From: Saprospiraceae bacterium
Lineage (GTDB): Bacteria; Bacteroidota; Bacteroidia; Chitinophagales; Saprospiraceae
Assembly (NCBI GenBank): GCA_020629935.1
Contig: JAHDCJ010000040.1
Span: forward strand, 1 to 41,242
Length of the DNA: 41,242 nucleotides
Direction of reading: 5' to 3'
The translations under genes were made by a program, and so were the position numbers. Below, one piece after another: positions 15,441 through 24,757 of the stretch; the stretch's first letter is position 1; each line of letters begins with the position of its first letter. Under the pieces are notes generated by a model. It did not search any database and was not told where the DNA came from. It worked only from the letters and a program-made list of their open reading frames with translations.

Positions 15441-16748
15441 ATGATAATGGAAAAAAATTACGAATATATAGATGATCTGGTGCGCAACGGACTTTCTGAA
15501 ATGGAAGTCGCCTATGATGCTTCCGATTGGGATATCATGGATAGTAGATTAGATGAGGAGCGCGAGGTACAAATGAAGTTGTTCTTCTTTAAAGGAATTG
15601 AAATGGTGCTTTTAATTGGTGCAATATATACCCTGTTCCAATTTATGCCAACGAATAATTATTCTTCTTCAGATATCCATCCTATAGAGGAAACGGTTCC
15701 TGATTCCAATACGAAACAAATAGATACAAAGGTTTTACCTGTAGCTCCAAAACCAGAAGAAAATACAACGGATCAAAATAATACACAAGCTAATATTAAT
15801 GCAAGTGAACCAATGGCCCATCAGAAAAATACAAAAAACAAAAATAAAGTTTTTGATGATTCTGGGCCGCCGCCGCCAGATATTGGCTCCATAGTAAAAC
15901 GTCCAGACGGACTCTCTAACCAAACCAAACTAATAAGTAACAATCAAATTATTTCAAAACCAAACGAAACAGCTTATAGCAAAAACTTTACATTACCTTC
16001 TATTTCAGACGAATTACAAGATAACACCAATCAAAATATCTTGTTTGCAGAAATTTTTGATGGATTTTTACAAAGTAAAAATTCAGACTTATGGATGACA
16101 TCTGACGAATTGGATACGCCAGAATTTCTAAGTACCACTACAAATCCTGGTGATCCAATTCCTGAAGGTAAACCCAAAGTACGATACCTCGGTTTTATGG
16201 CTTCTCCTGATATGAATTTTATTGGTGGAGAAATGAGCATGGGCTTTAATGCAGGTGCTTTATACAACCGAGAATTTACAGACCATTGGAATTTGGAAAC
16301 AGGTTTGTTTTACAGCTTAAAAGCATTTGACTTTGTACCTATGGAAGGGGGAGAACCAACTTCTGATGAGTTTACTAAAGCTCGCCAACATGTAGTTGAA
16401 ATTCCTGTGAATGCTTCTTATAGTTTTAATCGTTCTAAAAATTGGCATTCTTATACCACTTTTGGTACGTCGGCTAATTTTATTGTAGCCGCAGATTATA
16501 ATAAAGATAATCTATCAGTAGATTATACCCTAGACGCCAAGTCTAGTCAAGGACTTGTGCAAGGTGGAAGTTTTAAAGATAATTTTTACCTAACGGCTAA
16601 TGTGGGTATTGGCCTCGAACGAAAATTGACAGATAAAGTTAATCTTTTTATACAACCCACTTTAAAATATCCACTTATGAAAAGTGGACCAAATAACGAC
16701 CGATCAGGTTCTTTTTCCCTCTCTATGGGGGCTAGAGCCTCATTATAA
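15441..16748 (+). CDS. Anti-sigma-like N-terminus joined to an outer-membrane beta-barrel
   Basis: 435 residues. ATG 15441 is followed by a second in-frame ATG at 15447; either could be used. The first 50 residues are acidic and cytosolic in style (IDDLVRNGLSEMEVAYDASDWDIMDSRLDEE), like the short N-termini of Bacteroidota anti-sigma partners. One membrane segment follows (GIEMVLLIGAIYTLFQFM, about 52-69), then a Pro/Asn/Thr-rich linker to about residue 245. The last 190 residues read as alternating beta strands (YLGFMASPDMNFIGGEMSMGFNAGALYNREF, ending SGSFSLSMGARASL), typical of outer-membrane porin-like barrels. One chain spanning both membranes is odd and suggests the barrel is delivered across the periplasm by the long linker, or acts in another way. 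Coupled to the sigma gene. Confidence 0.7.
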   Translation: MIMEKNYEYIDDLVRNGLSEMEVAYDASDWDIMDSRLDEEREVQMKLFFFKGIEMVLLIGAIYTLFQFMPTNNYSSSDIHPIEETVPDSNTKQIDTKVLPVAPKPEENTTDQNNTQANINASEPMAHQKNTKNKNKVFDDSGPPPPDIGSIVKRPDGLSNQTKLISNNQIISKPNETAYSKNFTLPSISDELQDNTNQNILFAEIFDGFLQSKNSDLWMTSDELDTPEFLSTTTNPGDPIPEGKPKVRYLGFMASPDMNFIGGEMSMGFNAGALYNREFTDHWNLETGLFYSLKAFDFVPMEGGEPTSDEFTKARQHVVEIPVNASYSFNRSKNWHSYTTFGTSANFIVAADYNKDNLSVDYTLDAKSSQGLVQGGSFKDNFYLTANVGIGLERKLTDKVNLFIQPTLKYPLMKSGPNNDRSGSFSLSMGARASL

Positions 16749-16776
16749 ATTGTATGGATTTTTCATTCGCTTTGGG

Positions 16777-16814
16777 AAGGTGAAGGCTGTTAGAGTCTTC
16801 ACCTTTATTTTTTT
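16777..16814 (+). terminator. Terminator of the ECF sigma operon
   Basis: A 9-bp stem (AAGGTGAAG at 16777-16785 with CTTCACCTT at 16797-16805) is followed by UUUAUUUUUUU. It lies 29 nt after the stop of the barrel gene. Confidence 0.85.
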
Positions 16815-16901
16815 CCTTTTAAAAGAATCCATTTTCGTCGGCTTTAAAACAATCGCCTTTGGCAAAAAATCCTATCTTGGCCAAGCATTAAGTTTTACGT
16901 T

Positions 16902-17675
16902 ATGAAAATGAAATCTTACGTTTATTGTTGTTCCTTTTTTCTCTTTTGGGTTGGAATCATCAGCTTTTCTTCCTGCGCAAAGAAAATAAATGTTTCGTCT
17001 GATTCGAAACCAATCAGTCACGCCACTTGGGATAGTTTATTACAAAAACATGTCGTGGATGGCCATGTCAATTATCAAGGATTTCAAGCCGATAGCTTAT
17101 CTTTTTATCATTATATAAATCTGTTAAGTGCGAATCATCCAAATGAAAAACATTGGGCAGAAAAGGAAAGATTGGCTTATTGGATTAATGCCTATAACGC
17201 TTTTACTATACAATTAGTAATAGAAAATTATCCAGTAAAAGGAATAAAAGAGATCAAAAAAGGAATCCCTTTTGTGAGTTCAGTTTGGGATATTAAATTT
17301 ATTGAAATAGAAAATCAAACGTACGATTTAAATAATATTGAACATACTATTCTGCGTAAACATTTTGAAGAACCTCGTATCCATTTTGCCATTGTTTGTG
17401 CGTCTATTTCTTGCCCAGAATTATTAAATGAAGCTTATGTTGCAGAACGTATAGATCATCAATTAAATAATCAAGCAATTCAATTTATCAATGATACTTC
17501 TAGAAATAAAATAACAAAAGAAGCCATCTCTATTTCTAAAATTTTCTCTTGGTTTAAAGGAGACTTTACCAAAAAAGAAAGCCTAATTGATTTTTTGAAT
17601 CGGTATAGTAAAACAAAGATTAATGCCAATGCAGATATTAGTCACTTGTCTTATGATTGGAATTTGAATGAATAA
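16902..17675 (+). CDS. DUF547 lipoprotein
   Basis: 257 residues. The N-terminus has a lipoprotein signal ending in SFSSC-A, so the mature chain is probably lipid-anchored at Cys25. The body matches the DUF547 family: LLQKHVVDGHVNYQGF, then ERLAYWINAYNAFTIQLVIENYP, VWDIKFIEIENQTYDLNNIEHTILRKHF, and IHFAIVCASISCPELLNEAY near residue 168, where the conserved Cys residues lie. Proteins of this family have no agreed activity; a cysteine-hydrolase-like fold has been suggested. Two possible starts (16902 and 16908) differ by two residues. Monocistronic and convergent with comF. Confidence 0.85.
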   Translation: MKMKSYVYCCSFFLFWVGIISFSSCAKKINVSSDSKPISHATWDSLLQKHVVDGHVNYQGFQADSLSFYHYINLLSANHPNEKHWAEKERLAYWINAYNAFTIQLVIENYPVKGIKEIKKGIPFVSSVWDIKFIEIENQTYDLNNIEHTILRKHFEEPRIHFAIVCASISCPELLNEAYVAERIDHQLNNQAIQFINDTSRNKITKEAISISKIFSWFKGDFTKKESLIDFLNRYSKTKINANADISHLSYDWNLNE

Positions 17676-17699
17676 ATCGGACATACATTGATGTATTAC

Positions 17700-18398
17700 T
17701 TACTTAGCAAAAGCGATAGTAACCACAGAAAGCTCAATGCCAGGTATTTCAAATAATTTCAAAGCGCAAGCTTCTAAGGTAGCTCCTGTAGTAATAACAT
17801 CATCAACCAATAAAATGCGTTTTCCTTCAAGCGATTTAGGTGATTTAAGCTTAAAGGCGTGTTGTACATTTTCAAAGCGTTCTAAGCGCGTTTTGCGTGT
17901 TTGCGTTTGAGTAGCTAGCTTTCGTTCTAAACTATTCTTCCAAGGTATTTGCATGGATTCAGAAAGTCCTATCGCAAACATGGCACTTTGGTTATATCCT
18001 CTTTGTCGTAATCTTCCTATATGTAGTGGTACTGGAATAATCAAATGGTAGTTTTGGTAAACTTCCTCTTGAGCTAATATCTTTCCATAAATTTTTCCCA
18101 ATGCGATGCCTACTTCCGGTTTGTTTTTGTACTTCAACTGATGCATCATTTTCCGTACAGGACTTTTTTCTTGGAAATAAAACATTGCTGTGGCATTTCG
18201 AATAGGTACTCGTCCCCAAAAATGTTGAACTACTGGATTCTCATGGATTTTGTGAAAATCAGTCTTTGGTAATTTATAACTACAAAATAAACAAATTTGA
18301 TCTTCTCCACTTCGAATGTTTTTTTCACATGCTAAACATAAACGAGGAAAGAATAAAGCAATAAAATCATCGAAAAAGGAGATTTTTCTAGCTAGCAT
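17700..18398 (-). CDS. comF: ComF family phosphoribosyltransferase-like protein
   Basis: 232 residues from ATG 18398. The N-terminus has a zinc-finger pattern (CLACEKN...ICLFC) after FFPRL, the usual ComF opening. The middle has MMHQLKYKNKPEVG and IIPVPLHIGRLRQRGYNQSAMFA, and the PRPP-type motif RILLVDDVITTGATLEAC is near residue 195. ComF proteins are needed for natural transformation in several bacteria and are thought to act on incoming single-stranded DNA in the cytosol. An ATG at 18428 is in frame, but the ten extra codons contain a perfect TACATTTG -7 element, so I prefer 18398. comM, another transformation gene, lies at the right end of the window. Confidence 0.88.
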   Translation of the reverse strand: MLARKISFFDDFIALFFPRLCLACEKNIRSGEDQICLFCSYKLPKTDFHKIHENPVVQHFWGRVPIRNATAMFYFQEKSPVRKMMHQLKYKNKPEVGIALGKIYGKILAQEEVYQNYHLIIPVPLHIGRLRQRGYNQSAMFAIGLSESMQIPWKNSLERKLATQTQTRKTRLERFENVQHAFKLKSPKSLEGKRILLVDDVITTGATLEACALKLFEIPGIELSVVTIAFAK

Positions 18399-18402
18399 AT
18401 TG

Positions 18403-18410
18403 CAAATGTA
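18403..18410 (-). promoter_or_regulatory. Promoter -7 element of comF, almost touching the start codon
   Basis: The minus strand reads TACATTTG, a perfect TAnnTTTG match, and the ATG follows after only four bases (CAAT). Transcription would begin at or next to the start codon, implying a leaderless message. Confidence 0.5.
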
Positions 18411-18430
18411 CAGGCTGTTTTTTTGCAATA

Positions 18431-18489
18431 AAAAAATAAAAAAGCATTCTTTCTAAACAGTGCCTTTTAGATGATAAACAAGCTTTTTT
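18431..18489 (-). terminator. Terminator of the lipoprotein gene upstream of comF
   Basis: An outer stem AAAAAAGC/GCTTTTTT (18482-18489 with 18438-18445) encloses an inner CTAAA/TTTAG stem. On the minus strand it ends in a long U/A-rich run. It is 12 nt past the stop at 18501. Confidence 0.55.
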
Positions 18490-18500
18490 GTTGTGTAAAC

Positions 18501-19229
18501 TTATTCTGCTAAAAGTTCTTTCTCAAACTCTTCCATTGTATAGCGTTTGGATAAATAATACTCCAAAACATTATCCTCGTCAATGGTTTTTTTATAATAA
18601 ACTAAGCCAATGCCCTTGGCAAAATATTCAATGGTATTTCCTCTATGCTCACTAAATCCTTCTTCTTTATGGTCAGATTCATAATATTCGGTAGTTAAAA
18701 ATTTGGCGCAGGTTATGGATTTTCCTAAATAGTCATATTCCTCAAAGCCTTGAAATTGACGGCCTCGGGTAAATACCGTAGACAACAACGTATCTAATGG
18801 ATTTTGCCATAGCATCCGTGTTCTTAAAAAACCAGACACTTCTTTTGCCTCAAAAGGAAAAACATTGGCTTCCTCAATTTTTGGGAAAACGGGAACCGAT
18901 TGTCCAGTATTATCTTGAAAAAATAGCCGATAATCGTCGAGTAAAACTCCATTCGACACTATTTCTTCTTTAAAAAATTGATTCACATTAAAAGCATAAT
19001 CATAACCTTGCCCCGTTAAAAAAATAGCTCCATCCTCGCTATTTACCGTAGTATAAAACCAATATTCAGGAACAATAGAATCATTGCCTACAATTTTATA
19101 TTCATACATCCGACCCTCTCGAAGTTCCTCTATAGGATAGTAATACGCTTTTAAGTTTTGTTTGTTGTTTGTGCATTGCATCAATGAAATGAACAATATT
19201 CCACAAAGAAGAAATTTTATAGTTGACAT
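18501..19229 (-). CDS. Lipoprotein of unknown function
   Basis: 242 residues. The first 20 residues (MSTIKFLLCGILFISLMQCT) form a lipoprotein signal with Cys19 as the likely lipid site. The mature part is hydrophilic and mostly beta in character: YEYKIVGNDSIVPEYWFYTTVNSEDGAIFLTGQGYD, then VFTRGRQFQGFEEYDYLGKSITCAKFLTTEYYES, ending in an acidic helix. Patches such as YFAKGIGLVYYKKTIDE recall secreted Bacteroidota proteins that report on surface properties, but I recognise no family. The gene lies 46 nt downstream of the macro-domain gene on the same strand, so the two may be co-transcribed; no shared function is evident. Confidence 0.65.
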   Translation of the reverse strand: MSTIKFLLCGILFISLMQCTNNKQNLKAYYYPIEELREGRMYEYKIVGNDSIVPEYWFYTTVNSEDGAIFLTGQGYDYAFNVNQFFKEEIVSNGVLLDDYRLFFQDNTGQSVPVFPKIEEANVFPFEAKEVSGFLRTRMLWQNPLDTLLSTVFTRGRQFQGFEEYDYLGKSITCAKFLTTEYYESDHKEEGFSEHRGNTIEYFAKGIGLVYYKKTIDEDNVLEYYLSKRYTMEEFEKELLAE

Positions 19230-19275
19230 AATACGAAGTTATTGAAAAGGAATTAAAAGTAACTGAATTTCTTTT

Positions 19276-19872
19276 CTAATCAAAAATCAATCCTTGTGGG
19301 TTGATTTGCCAATGGTATTTTTGTGCTTCTCCAAAATCTTTAAAGTCCATTTTTTCTCCTTTTTCGATTTCTTTAAAAGCTTGATACATTTGCCTAGCTG
19401 CAATTTGTTTTTGCATTCTACCCACACCTGTACAAAATCCAGGGATAGCTACATATTCTATTTTTTTATGCGCCCTTGCAGCAATTAAAGTCGCCTTCAT
19501 TGCCAAATAAGCATTAATGGAAGTAGCGATATTAAAATTCATTGGTACTCTCATGGTAGGAGCAGAAATTAAATATGGAATAATATCATCTCCAGTTTCT
19601 AAAACCATAGATTGACCAACGAGTAATTCTCCTTCTGGCAATTCTTTTATCTTTTGTTGTAAGGTTTGCTGTAAATCCCAACCAAGCCTTAATGAAATGG
19701 CATTGTCAACACCACCATCCATAAATCCAAATGAATTAGCTGGACTCACAATAGCATCACAACTCACGGTTGTTAAGTCACCTTCTAAAATGGTTACATT
19801 TTTTTCTTTTCCAAAAAAATCATTCCATGAAGAAACCATTTGGCTGTTCGTGTCAATCAATAAATAATGCAT
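19276..19872 (-). CDS. Macro-domain protein (ADP-ribose binding)
   Basis: 198 residues, cytosolic. After a short N-terminal strand (MHYLLIDTNSQMV) comes a macro domain: VTILEGDLTTVSCDAIVSPANSFGFMDGGVDNAISLRLG (about 25-63), with the Asn-rich ADP-ribose loop at SPANSFGFMDGGVD, and VAIPGFCTGVGRMQKQIAARQMYQAF (about 142-167), the second glycine-rich phosphate loop. Such proteins bind ADP-ribose or remove it from targets. I cannot tell an eraser from a binder. The DNA is divergent from secA across a 356-nt gap. Start chosen as the first ATG, which begins a proper first strand. Confidence 0.85.
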   Translation of the reverse strand: MHYLLIDTNSQMVSSWNDFFGKEKNVTILEGDLTTVSCDAIVSPANSFGFMDGGVDNAISLRLGWDLQQTLQQKIKELPEGELLVGQSMVLETGDDIIPYLISAPTMRVPMNFNIATSINAYLAMKATLIAARAHKKIEYVAIPGFCTGVGRMQKQIAARQMYQAFKEIEKGEKMDFKDFGEAQKYHWQINPQGLIFD

Positions 19873-20228
19873 TTTATTTTTTTATTTAATTAATGATAAC
19901 GTATTGATTTACAAACTTTATTTGATTTTAGTTTCATTATATACCTTCATTTAATAATTTAGATTCCTGCCAATTCGCCAAGCAAAAAATATAAACCAAC
20001 AAAATTTGTCAGTAATTGTTTAGTGGAGGCGCCATTTTGACAGATTTTTATTCAAAAAAAAGCTTGGTATAAAATCTGATATTCAATACCCATCTAAGCA
20101 AGGCATTGAAAATTAATCTAATGATTTTCAATAAAATTCGAACGTATTATTTGCCTTACCTTAAATATACTATTACCTTGCAATCCAAATGAAACATTGA
20201 TCAATAGGGTCAATTAAAAATAATAGAA
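19873..20228. other. 356-nt divergent intergenic region, macro domain / secA
   Basis: No credible open frame. It holds an inverted repeat (ATTGAAAAT at 20105-20113 with ATTTTCAAT at 20124-20132) and, just downstream, a candidate secA promoter. The segment nearest the macro gene is very AT-rich, and I see no convincing -7 element for it. Confidence 0.6.
20150..20181 (+). promoter_or_regulatory. Candidate secA promoter
   Basis: TTTG (20150-20153), a 20-nt spacer and TACCTTGC (20174-20181) approximate the Bacteroidota -33/-7 pair; the -7 differs from TAnnTTTG at the end. The predicted leader is about 40 nt. Confidence 0.4.
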
Positions 20229-23200
20229 ATGTTAAAAATATTTTCAAAATTTTTCGGAAGTAAACAAGATCGTGATATTAAAGTCATTCAACCTTTGGTT
20301 GGAGAAATTCATGAAGCTCATAAAAGTATTGTAGGGCTTTCAAACGACGGACTTCGAGGAAAAACGCAAGAGTTTAGAGATCGAATTGCAGCACATCTAG
20401 AAGGTATTGATACCGATGTAAAAATGCTTCAAGAGGAGGCTTCAACCACCAGCGATTTTATCCGTAAGGAAGAAATATATGATGAGATCGATAAGTTGAA
20501 AAAAGAACGAGATACGCATCTTGAAGAAATCTTAATGGAAATTTTGCCCGAAGCTTTTGCTGTGGTAAAAGAAACAGCTACACGTTTTAAAGATAATAAA
20601 ACGATGGTTTCTAGTGCAACAACACACGATAGAGATCTGGCGATTTCTAAACCATATATTACGATTGAAGGAGACAAAGCTATTTTCCAAAACTCTTGGG
20701 AAGCGGGTGGAAATATGGTGACTTGGGGTATGGTACATTATGATGTGCAATTGATTGGAGGTATTGTTTTACACCAAGGGAAAATTGCAGAGATGGCTAC
20801 TGGGGAAGGAAAAACATTGGTGGCTACACTTCCTGCTTACTTAAATGGTTTAACAGGACAAGGCGTTCACGTCATTACGGTAAATAATTATTTAGCTACA
20901 CGGGATAGCGAGTGGATGGCTCCTATTTTTGAATGGTTGCAATTGACTGTAGATTGTATTGATAAATACAAGCCGCATTCCGATGGTCGGGTTAAGGCGT
21001 ATAATTGTGATATTGTTTATGGAACCAACAACGAATTTGGTTTCGATTATCTGAGAGATAATATGGTGCGTTCACCAGAAGAATTGGTGCAACGAAAACA
21101 CCACTTTGCTATGATTGATGAGGTCGATTCCGTATTAATTGATGATGCTCGTACGCCTTTGATTATTTCTGGGCCTGTGCCTAAAGGGGATGATCAAGAA
21201 TATGATTCACTAAAACCTAAAGTAGATAAATTAGAAGAGGCACAACGTGCGCTTTGTACTCAATATTTAGCTGATGCTAAACGAAAAATAAAGGAAGGAA
21301 ATGATGGCGTAGAAGAAGGAGGCGGTGGCCTTGACTTACTTCGTGTTTTTCGGGGCTTACCTAAGTATAGACCATTAACCAAATACTTAAGTGAGCCTGG
21401 GATTAAAGTGACGTTGCAAAAAGTAGAAAACCACTACATGCAGGAGCAATCGAAAAATATGCACATTGCCGATGCCCCTTTATATTTCATCATTGAAGAA
21501 AAAACAAATACTGTTGACCTAACAGAGAAAGGAGCCGAATTTTTATCGAGAGGAGAAGTGCAAGGTAACTTTTTTGTGATGCCTGATATCGCAAATGATG
21601 TGATGGAATTAGAACAAGACGAAACCTTGTCTGTAGATGAAAAGGCAGAAAAGAAAAATGAAATTATTCAAGACTTTACCATTAAGTCTAAACGCCTACA
21701 TGCAGTCTATCAATTATTGAAAGCATATACCCTTTTCCATAGAGATCAAGAGTATTTAGTAGTTGACGGAAAAGTGAAAATTGTAGATGAACAAACAGGT
21801 CGAACCATGGAAGGTCGACGATATTCCGATGGTTTACACCAAGCATTAGAGGCAAAAGAAAATGTAAAGATTGAAGCAGCCACGCAAACGTATGCAACCG
21901 TTACGCTTCAAAATTACTTCCGTATGTACCACAAACTTTCGGGTATGACGGGTACTGCAGAAACCGAAGCGCAGGAATTTTGGGAAATTTATAAATTGGA
22001 TGTAGTTACTATTCCAACCAATCGACCAATCGCTAGAGATGATCGGGATGATTTAGTTTATAAAACCGCATTAGAAAAATATAATGCGGTAGTTGATGAA
22101 GTGGTAAAATTGACGGGTCAAGGTAGGCCAGTACTTGTAGGTACAACGTCTGTAGAAATTTCAGAGCTACTTAGTCGATTCTTAACTAGAAGACAAATTA
22201 AACATAATGTACTTAATGCCAAACACCATGAGCGTGAGGCAATTATTGTTGCACAAGCAGGAGAGCCAGGGAATGTAACTATCGCAACAAACATGGCTGG
22301 TCGGGGTACTGATATTAAGCTAAGTAAAGAGGTCGTAGCTGCAGGTGGTTTAGCGATCATCGGTACAGAACGACACGAATCTAGACGGGTTGACCGTCAG
22401 CTTCGTGGACGGGCAGGACGACAAGGAGATCCAGGATCTTCGCAGTTCTTTGTTTCTTTGGAGGATAACTTAATGCGTTTGTTTGGCTCCGAACGAATTG
22501 CCAAATTAATGGATAAAATGGGATTAGAATCGGGTGAAGTAATTCAACATTCTATGGTTAGTAAATCCATTGAACGGGCACAGAAAAAAGTGGAAGAAAA
22601 CAACTTTGGAACAAGAAAGCGATTGCTTGAATATGATGATGTAATGAATATTCAACGAGAAGCGATATACAAAAAACGTTCTCATGCATTAATAGGAGAA
22701 CGCTTGAGTGTAGACATCTATAACATGTTTGCTGACTTATCTGAAGAGTTGGTGTTCTCACACAGAGATGGCGGTGATTTTGACAGCTTCCGTTTAGATG
22801 CCTTTGGATATTTTGGTTTAGAACCCAATTTCTCCGCAGCGAATTTTAATGAAGATTCAGCAGAAAATTTAGTCAACGAATTTACAGAGCAGGTCTTAGA
22901 AGGATACGAGCGTAAGAAGAGTTTTATTGTTCAAAACGTAATGCCTGTTATTGAACGGGTATATAAAGAAGAAGGTCATCAATTTAAAAATATTGCCATT
23001 CCTTTTTCTGATGGACAAAAGACGTTACAATCGGTAGCTAATTTAGAAAAGGCGATTGAAACCAAAGGAAAATCGATCATTGAAAATATTGAAAAATCAA
23101 TCTCTTTAGCTCTAGTAGATAATGCATGGAAAGAACATTTGCGTGCAATGGATGAATTAAAAGAATCTACTCAGGCAGCTTCTTTCGAACAAAAAGATCC

Positions 23201-23513
23201 ATTAGTTATTTACAAAATGGAAGCGTATGGTTTGTTTAAAGAATTAGTTGGAGCGATCAATCAAGACGTAACTTCTTTCTTGTATCGAGGAAATATTCCT
23301 TTAGGAGGCGAACAAGATGTGAGAGAAGCTAGAACGCAAAGAACGGATATGAGTAAACTTTCGTCTAATCGTGATGCTAAAGCCGCGGCAGCAGCAGCAG
23401 GAAGAAGAAGGAAACAAGAAACGTTTAAACGTTCTGAAAAGAAGGTAGGTAGAAATGATCCTTGTCCTTGTGGTAGTGGAAAAAAATATAAACAATGCCA
23501 CGGCAAAAAATAA
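20229..23513 (+). CDS. secA: Preprotein translocase ATPase SecA
   Basis: 1094 residues, longer than the 900 of E. coli SecA, as is usual in Bacteroidota. It drives unfolded preproteins through SecYEG. Motor motifs: Walker [12 protein letters not shown] (about 189-199), DEVD box [17 protein letters not shown] (DEVD at 297-300), and NBD2 with [12 protein letters not shown] and [29 protein letters not shown]. Extra segments relative to E. coli lie near residues 320-420 (with a [12 protein letters not shown] linker) and around [18 protein letters not shown]. The C-terminus has an Ala-rich linker and the zinc/SecB-binding motif [14 protein letters not shown]. Monocistronic with a strong palindromic terminator. 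Confidence 0.97.
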   Translation: MLKIFSKFFGSKQDRDIKVIQPLVGEIHEAHKSIVGLSNDGLRGKTQEFRDRIAAHLEGIDTDVKMLQEEASTTSDFIRKEEIYDEIDKLKKERDTHLEEILMEILPEAFAVVKETATRFKDNKTMVSSATTHDRDLAISKPYITIEGDKAIFQNSWEAGGNMVTWGMVHYDVQLIGGIVLHQGKIAEMATGEGKTLVATLPAYLNGLTGQGVHVITVNNYLATRDSEWMAPIFEWLQLTVDCIDKYKPHSDGRVKAYNCDIVYGTNNEFGFDYLRDNMVRSPEELVQRKHHFAMIDEVDSVLIDDARTPLIISGPVPKGDDQEYDSLKPKVDKLEEAQRALCTQYLADAKRKIKEGNDGVEEGGGGLDLLRVFRGLPKYRPLTKYLSEPGIKVTLQKVENHYMQEQSKNMHIADAPLYFIIEEKTNTVDLTEKGAEFLSRGEVQGNFFVMPDIANDVMELEQDETLSVDEKAEKKNEIIQDFTIKSKRLHAVYQLLKAYTLFHRDQEYLVVDGKVKIVDEQTGRTMEGRRYSDGLHQALEAKENVKIEAATQTYATVTLQNYFRMYHKLSGMTGTAETEAQEFWEIYKLDVVTIPTNRPIARDDRDDLVYKTALEKYNAVVDEVVKLTGQGRPVLVGTTSVEISELLSRFLTRRQIKHNVLNAKHHEREAIIVAQAGEPGNVTIATNMAGRGTDIKLSKEVVAAGGLAIIGTERHESRRVDRQLRGRAGRQGDPGSSQFFVSLEDNLMRLFGSERIAKLMDKMGLESGEVIQHSMVSKSIERAQKKVEENNFGTRKRLLEYDDVMNIQREAIYKKRSHALIGERLSVDIYNMFADLSEELVFSHRDGGDFDSFRLDAFGYFGLEPNFSAANFNEDSAENLVNEFTEQVLEGYERKKSFIVQNVMPVIERVYKEEGHQFKNIAIPFSDGQKTLQSVANLEKAIETKGKSIIENIEKSISLALVDNAWKEHLRAMDELKESTQAASFEQKDPLVIYKMEAYGLFKELVGAINQDVTSFLYRGNIPLGGEQDVREARTQRTDMSKLSSNRDAKAAAAAAGRRRKQETFKRSEKKVGRNDPCPCGSGKKYKQCHGKK

Positions 23514-23556
23514 GTAATAATTTCTATGTAGAAATGAAATATTTATAAAAAATACA

Positions 23557-23596
23557 AAAACAAAGGGTGTAGCGAATTCGCTACACCCTTTGTTTT
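23557..23596 (+). terminator. Terminator of secA, a perfect 40-bp palindrome
   Basis: Every position from 23557 to 23596 pairs with its mirror around 23576/23577 (centre GAATTC, flanked by GGGTGTAGC and its complement, ending in AAAACA/TGTTTT). It folds into an 18-bp stem with a 4-nt loop; the 3' arm ends in UUUU. It lies 43 nt after the secA stop. Confidence 0.85.
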
Positions 23597-23711
23597 ATGG
23601 GCAAAATCTGGGCTTCATCTTTTTTTTAAGTGATCTCAATGTAAAATTAGTATTGGGAATGTACACAATATGTGTAATTTGACTTATCTTTACACACACC
23701 TCATTAAATTG

Positions 23712-24377
23712 ATGAAACACGTGGATGCAGAGATAACCGAAATTGCCAAATTAATCGATCATACAAATCTTAGTCAAATTTGTACAACAGACGATATTGA
23801 TCGTATTTGTGAAGAAGCTATAAAATATGGCTTTGCAGCAGTATGTATACCTCCTTTTTTTGTACAGCACGCAGCAAGAGTACTGGAAAATGAACCGACC
23901 AAAGTAGCTACAGTGATTGGATTTCCTATGGGATATTCACATACTCCTGCTAAAGTAGCCGAAATTCAACGCGCTATTGTCGAAGGAGCTGATGAAATTG
24001 ATGTAGTTATTAATCTATGTGCAGTGAAGTCTGGAAATTGGGCTTATGTAGAAAATGATATTACAAGTATCGCCACCGCCGCTCATATTCGAGGTAAAAC
24101 CATAAAAATTATTTTCGAAACGGGTTTGTTGACTAAAGACGAAATAAAGAAGATTTGTGAAATGTGTAATAAGTCTGAAGTAAACTTTGCCAAAACATCA
24201 ACAGGTTTTTCTGAAAACGGAGCAAGCCCAGAAATAATTGCTTTTTTAAGAGCACACCTTGATGATTCAATTAAAATTAAAGCATCGGGTGGTATTCGAG
24301 ATCTCAAAACTGCAAGAAACTTAATCGAATCTGGAGCCGATCGACTCGGATGTTCCACAAGTATCAATTGGTTATGA
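23712..24377 (+). CDS. deoC: Deoxyribose-phosphate aldolase
   Basis: 221 residues from ATG 23712; an ATG at 23670 would add 14 residues (MCNLTYLYTHLIKL) unlike family N-termini. The enzyme splits 2-deoxyribose 5-phosphate to glyceraldehyde 3-phosphate and acetaldehyde in deoxynucleoside salvage. The TIM-barrel motifs are intact: IAKLIDHTNLS, GADEIDVVINL (Asp97), VNFAKTSTGFSENGA with Schiff-base Lys161, and IKIKASGGIRDLKTA with Lys190. The stop overlaps the start of the SPOR gene in an ATGA arrangement, indicating translational coupling. TATCTTTA at 23685-23692 could be its -7 element. Confidence 0.93.
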   Translation: MKHVDAEITEIAKLIDHTNLSQICTTDDIDRICEEAIKYGFAAVCIPPFFVQHAARVLENEPTKVATVIGFPMGYSHTPAKVAEIQRAIVEGADEIDVVINLCAVKSGNWAYVENDITSIATAAHIRGKTIKIIFETGLLTKDEIKKICEMCNKSEVNFAKTSTGFSENGASPEIIAFLRAHLDDSIKIKASGGIRDLKTARNLIESGADRLGCSTSINWL

Positions 24378-24757
24378 AAAAACTAATCACTCTTTTTTGT
24401 TCTTTATTTATTGGGTTTCAACTTTTCGCCCAAGTCTCTATTGTAGAAGATCCAGGTATTGGTAGTCTATTGCAACGAAACCGAGATATTAATTTTTCTA
24501 CAGAAGAAGTGGTAGGTTGGAGAGTCCAAATCCTCGCAACTACAGATCGTGAAAAAGTCATGAAAACCAAAACAGAATTTCTACGGAAATTTCCTCAAAT
24601 AAAAACAGACTGGGATTATGTAGCGCCTTATTATAAACTTAAAGCAGGGGCTTATCTATATAAATTGGAAGCAGCCAATTTACGTCATCGTATTCTTGGT
24701 GATTATCCCAATGCCTACGTAACTAAAGATGCTAAAGTCAAACCCGCAGATTTATAA
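24374..24757 (+). CDS. Small secreted SPOR-like protein
   Basis: 127 residues from ATG 24374, which shares bases with the deoC stop (ATGA). The N-terminus is a signal peptide (MKKLITLFCSLFIGFQLFAQ). The rest is essentially a SPOR-like fold: EVVGWRVQILATTDREKVMKTKTEFLRKFP, then YYKLKAGAYLYKLEAANLRHRILGDYPNAYVTKDA. SPOR domains bind denuded peptidoglycan glycans at division sites; here there is no membrane anchor, so the protein would be periplasmic. The 3' end overlaps the convergent DCC gene by six bases. The coupling to deoC seems positional rather than functional. Confidence 0.8.
   Translation: MKKLITLFCSLFIGFQLFAQVSIVEDPGIGSLLQRNRDINFSTEEVVGWRVQILATTDREKVMKTKTEFLRKFPQIKTDWDYVAPYYKLKAGAYLYKLEAANLRHRILGDYPNAYVTKDAKVKPADL

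Noticed and set aside
16684..16905. A 73-codon plus-strand frame overlapping the end of the barrel gene and the gap after it
   Set aside because: It runs through the stem and U-tract of a clear terminator, and its residues look like translated AT-rich spacer.
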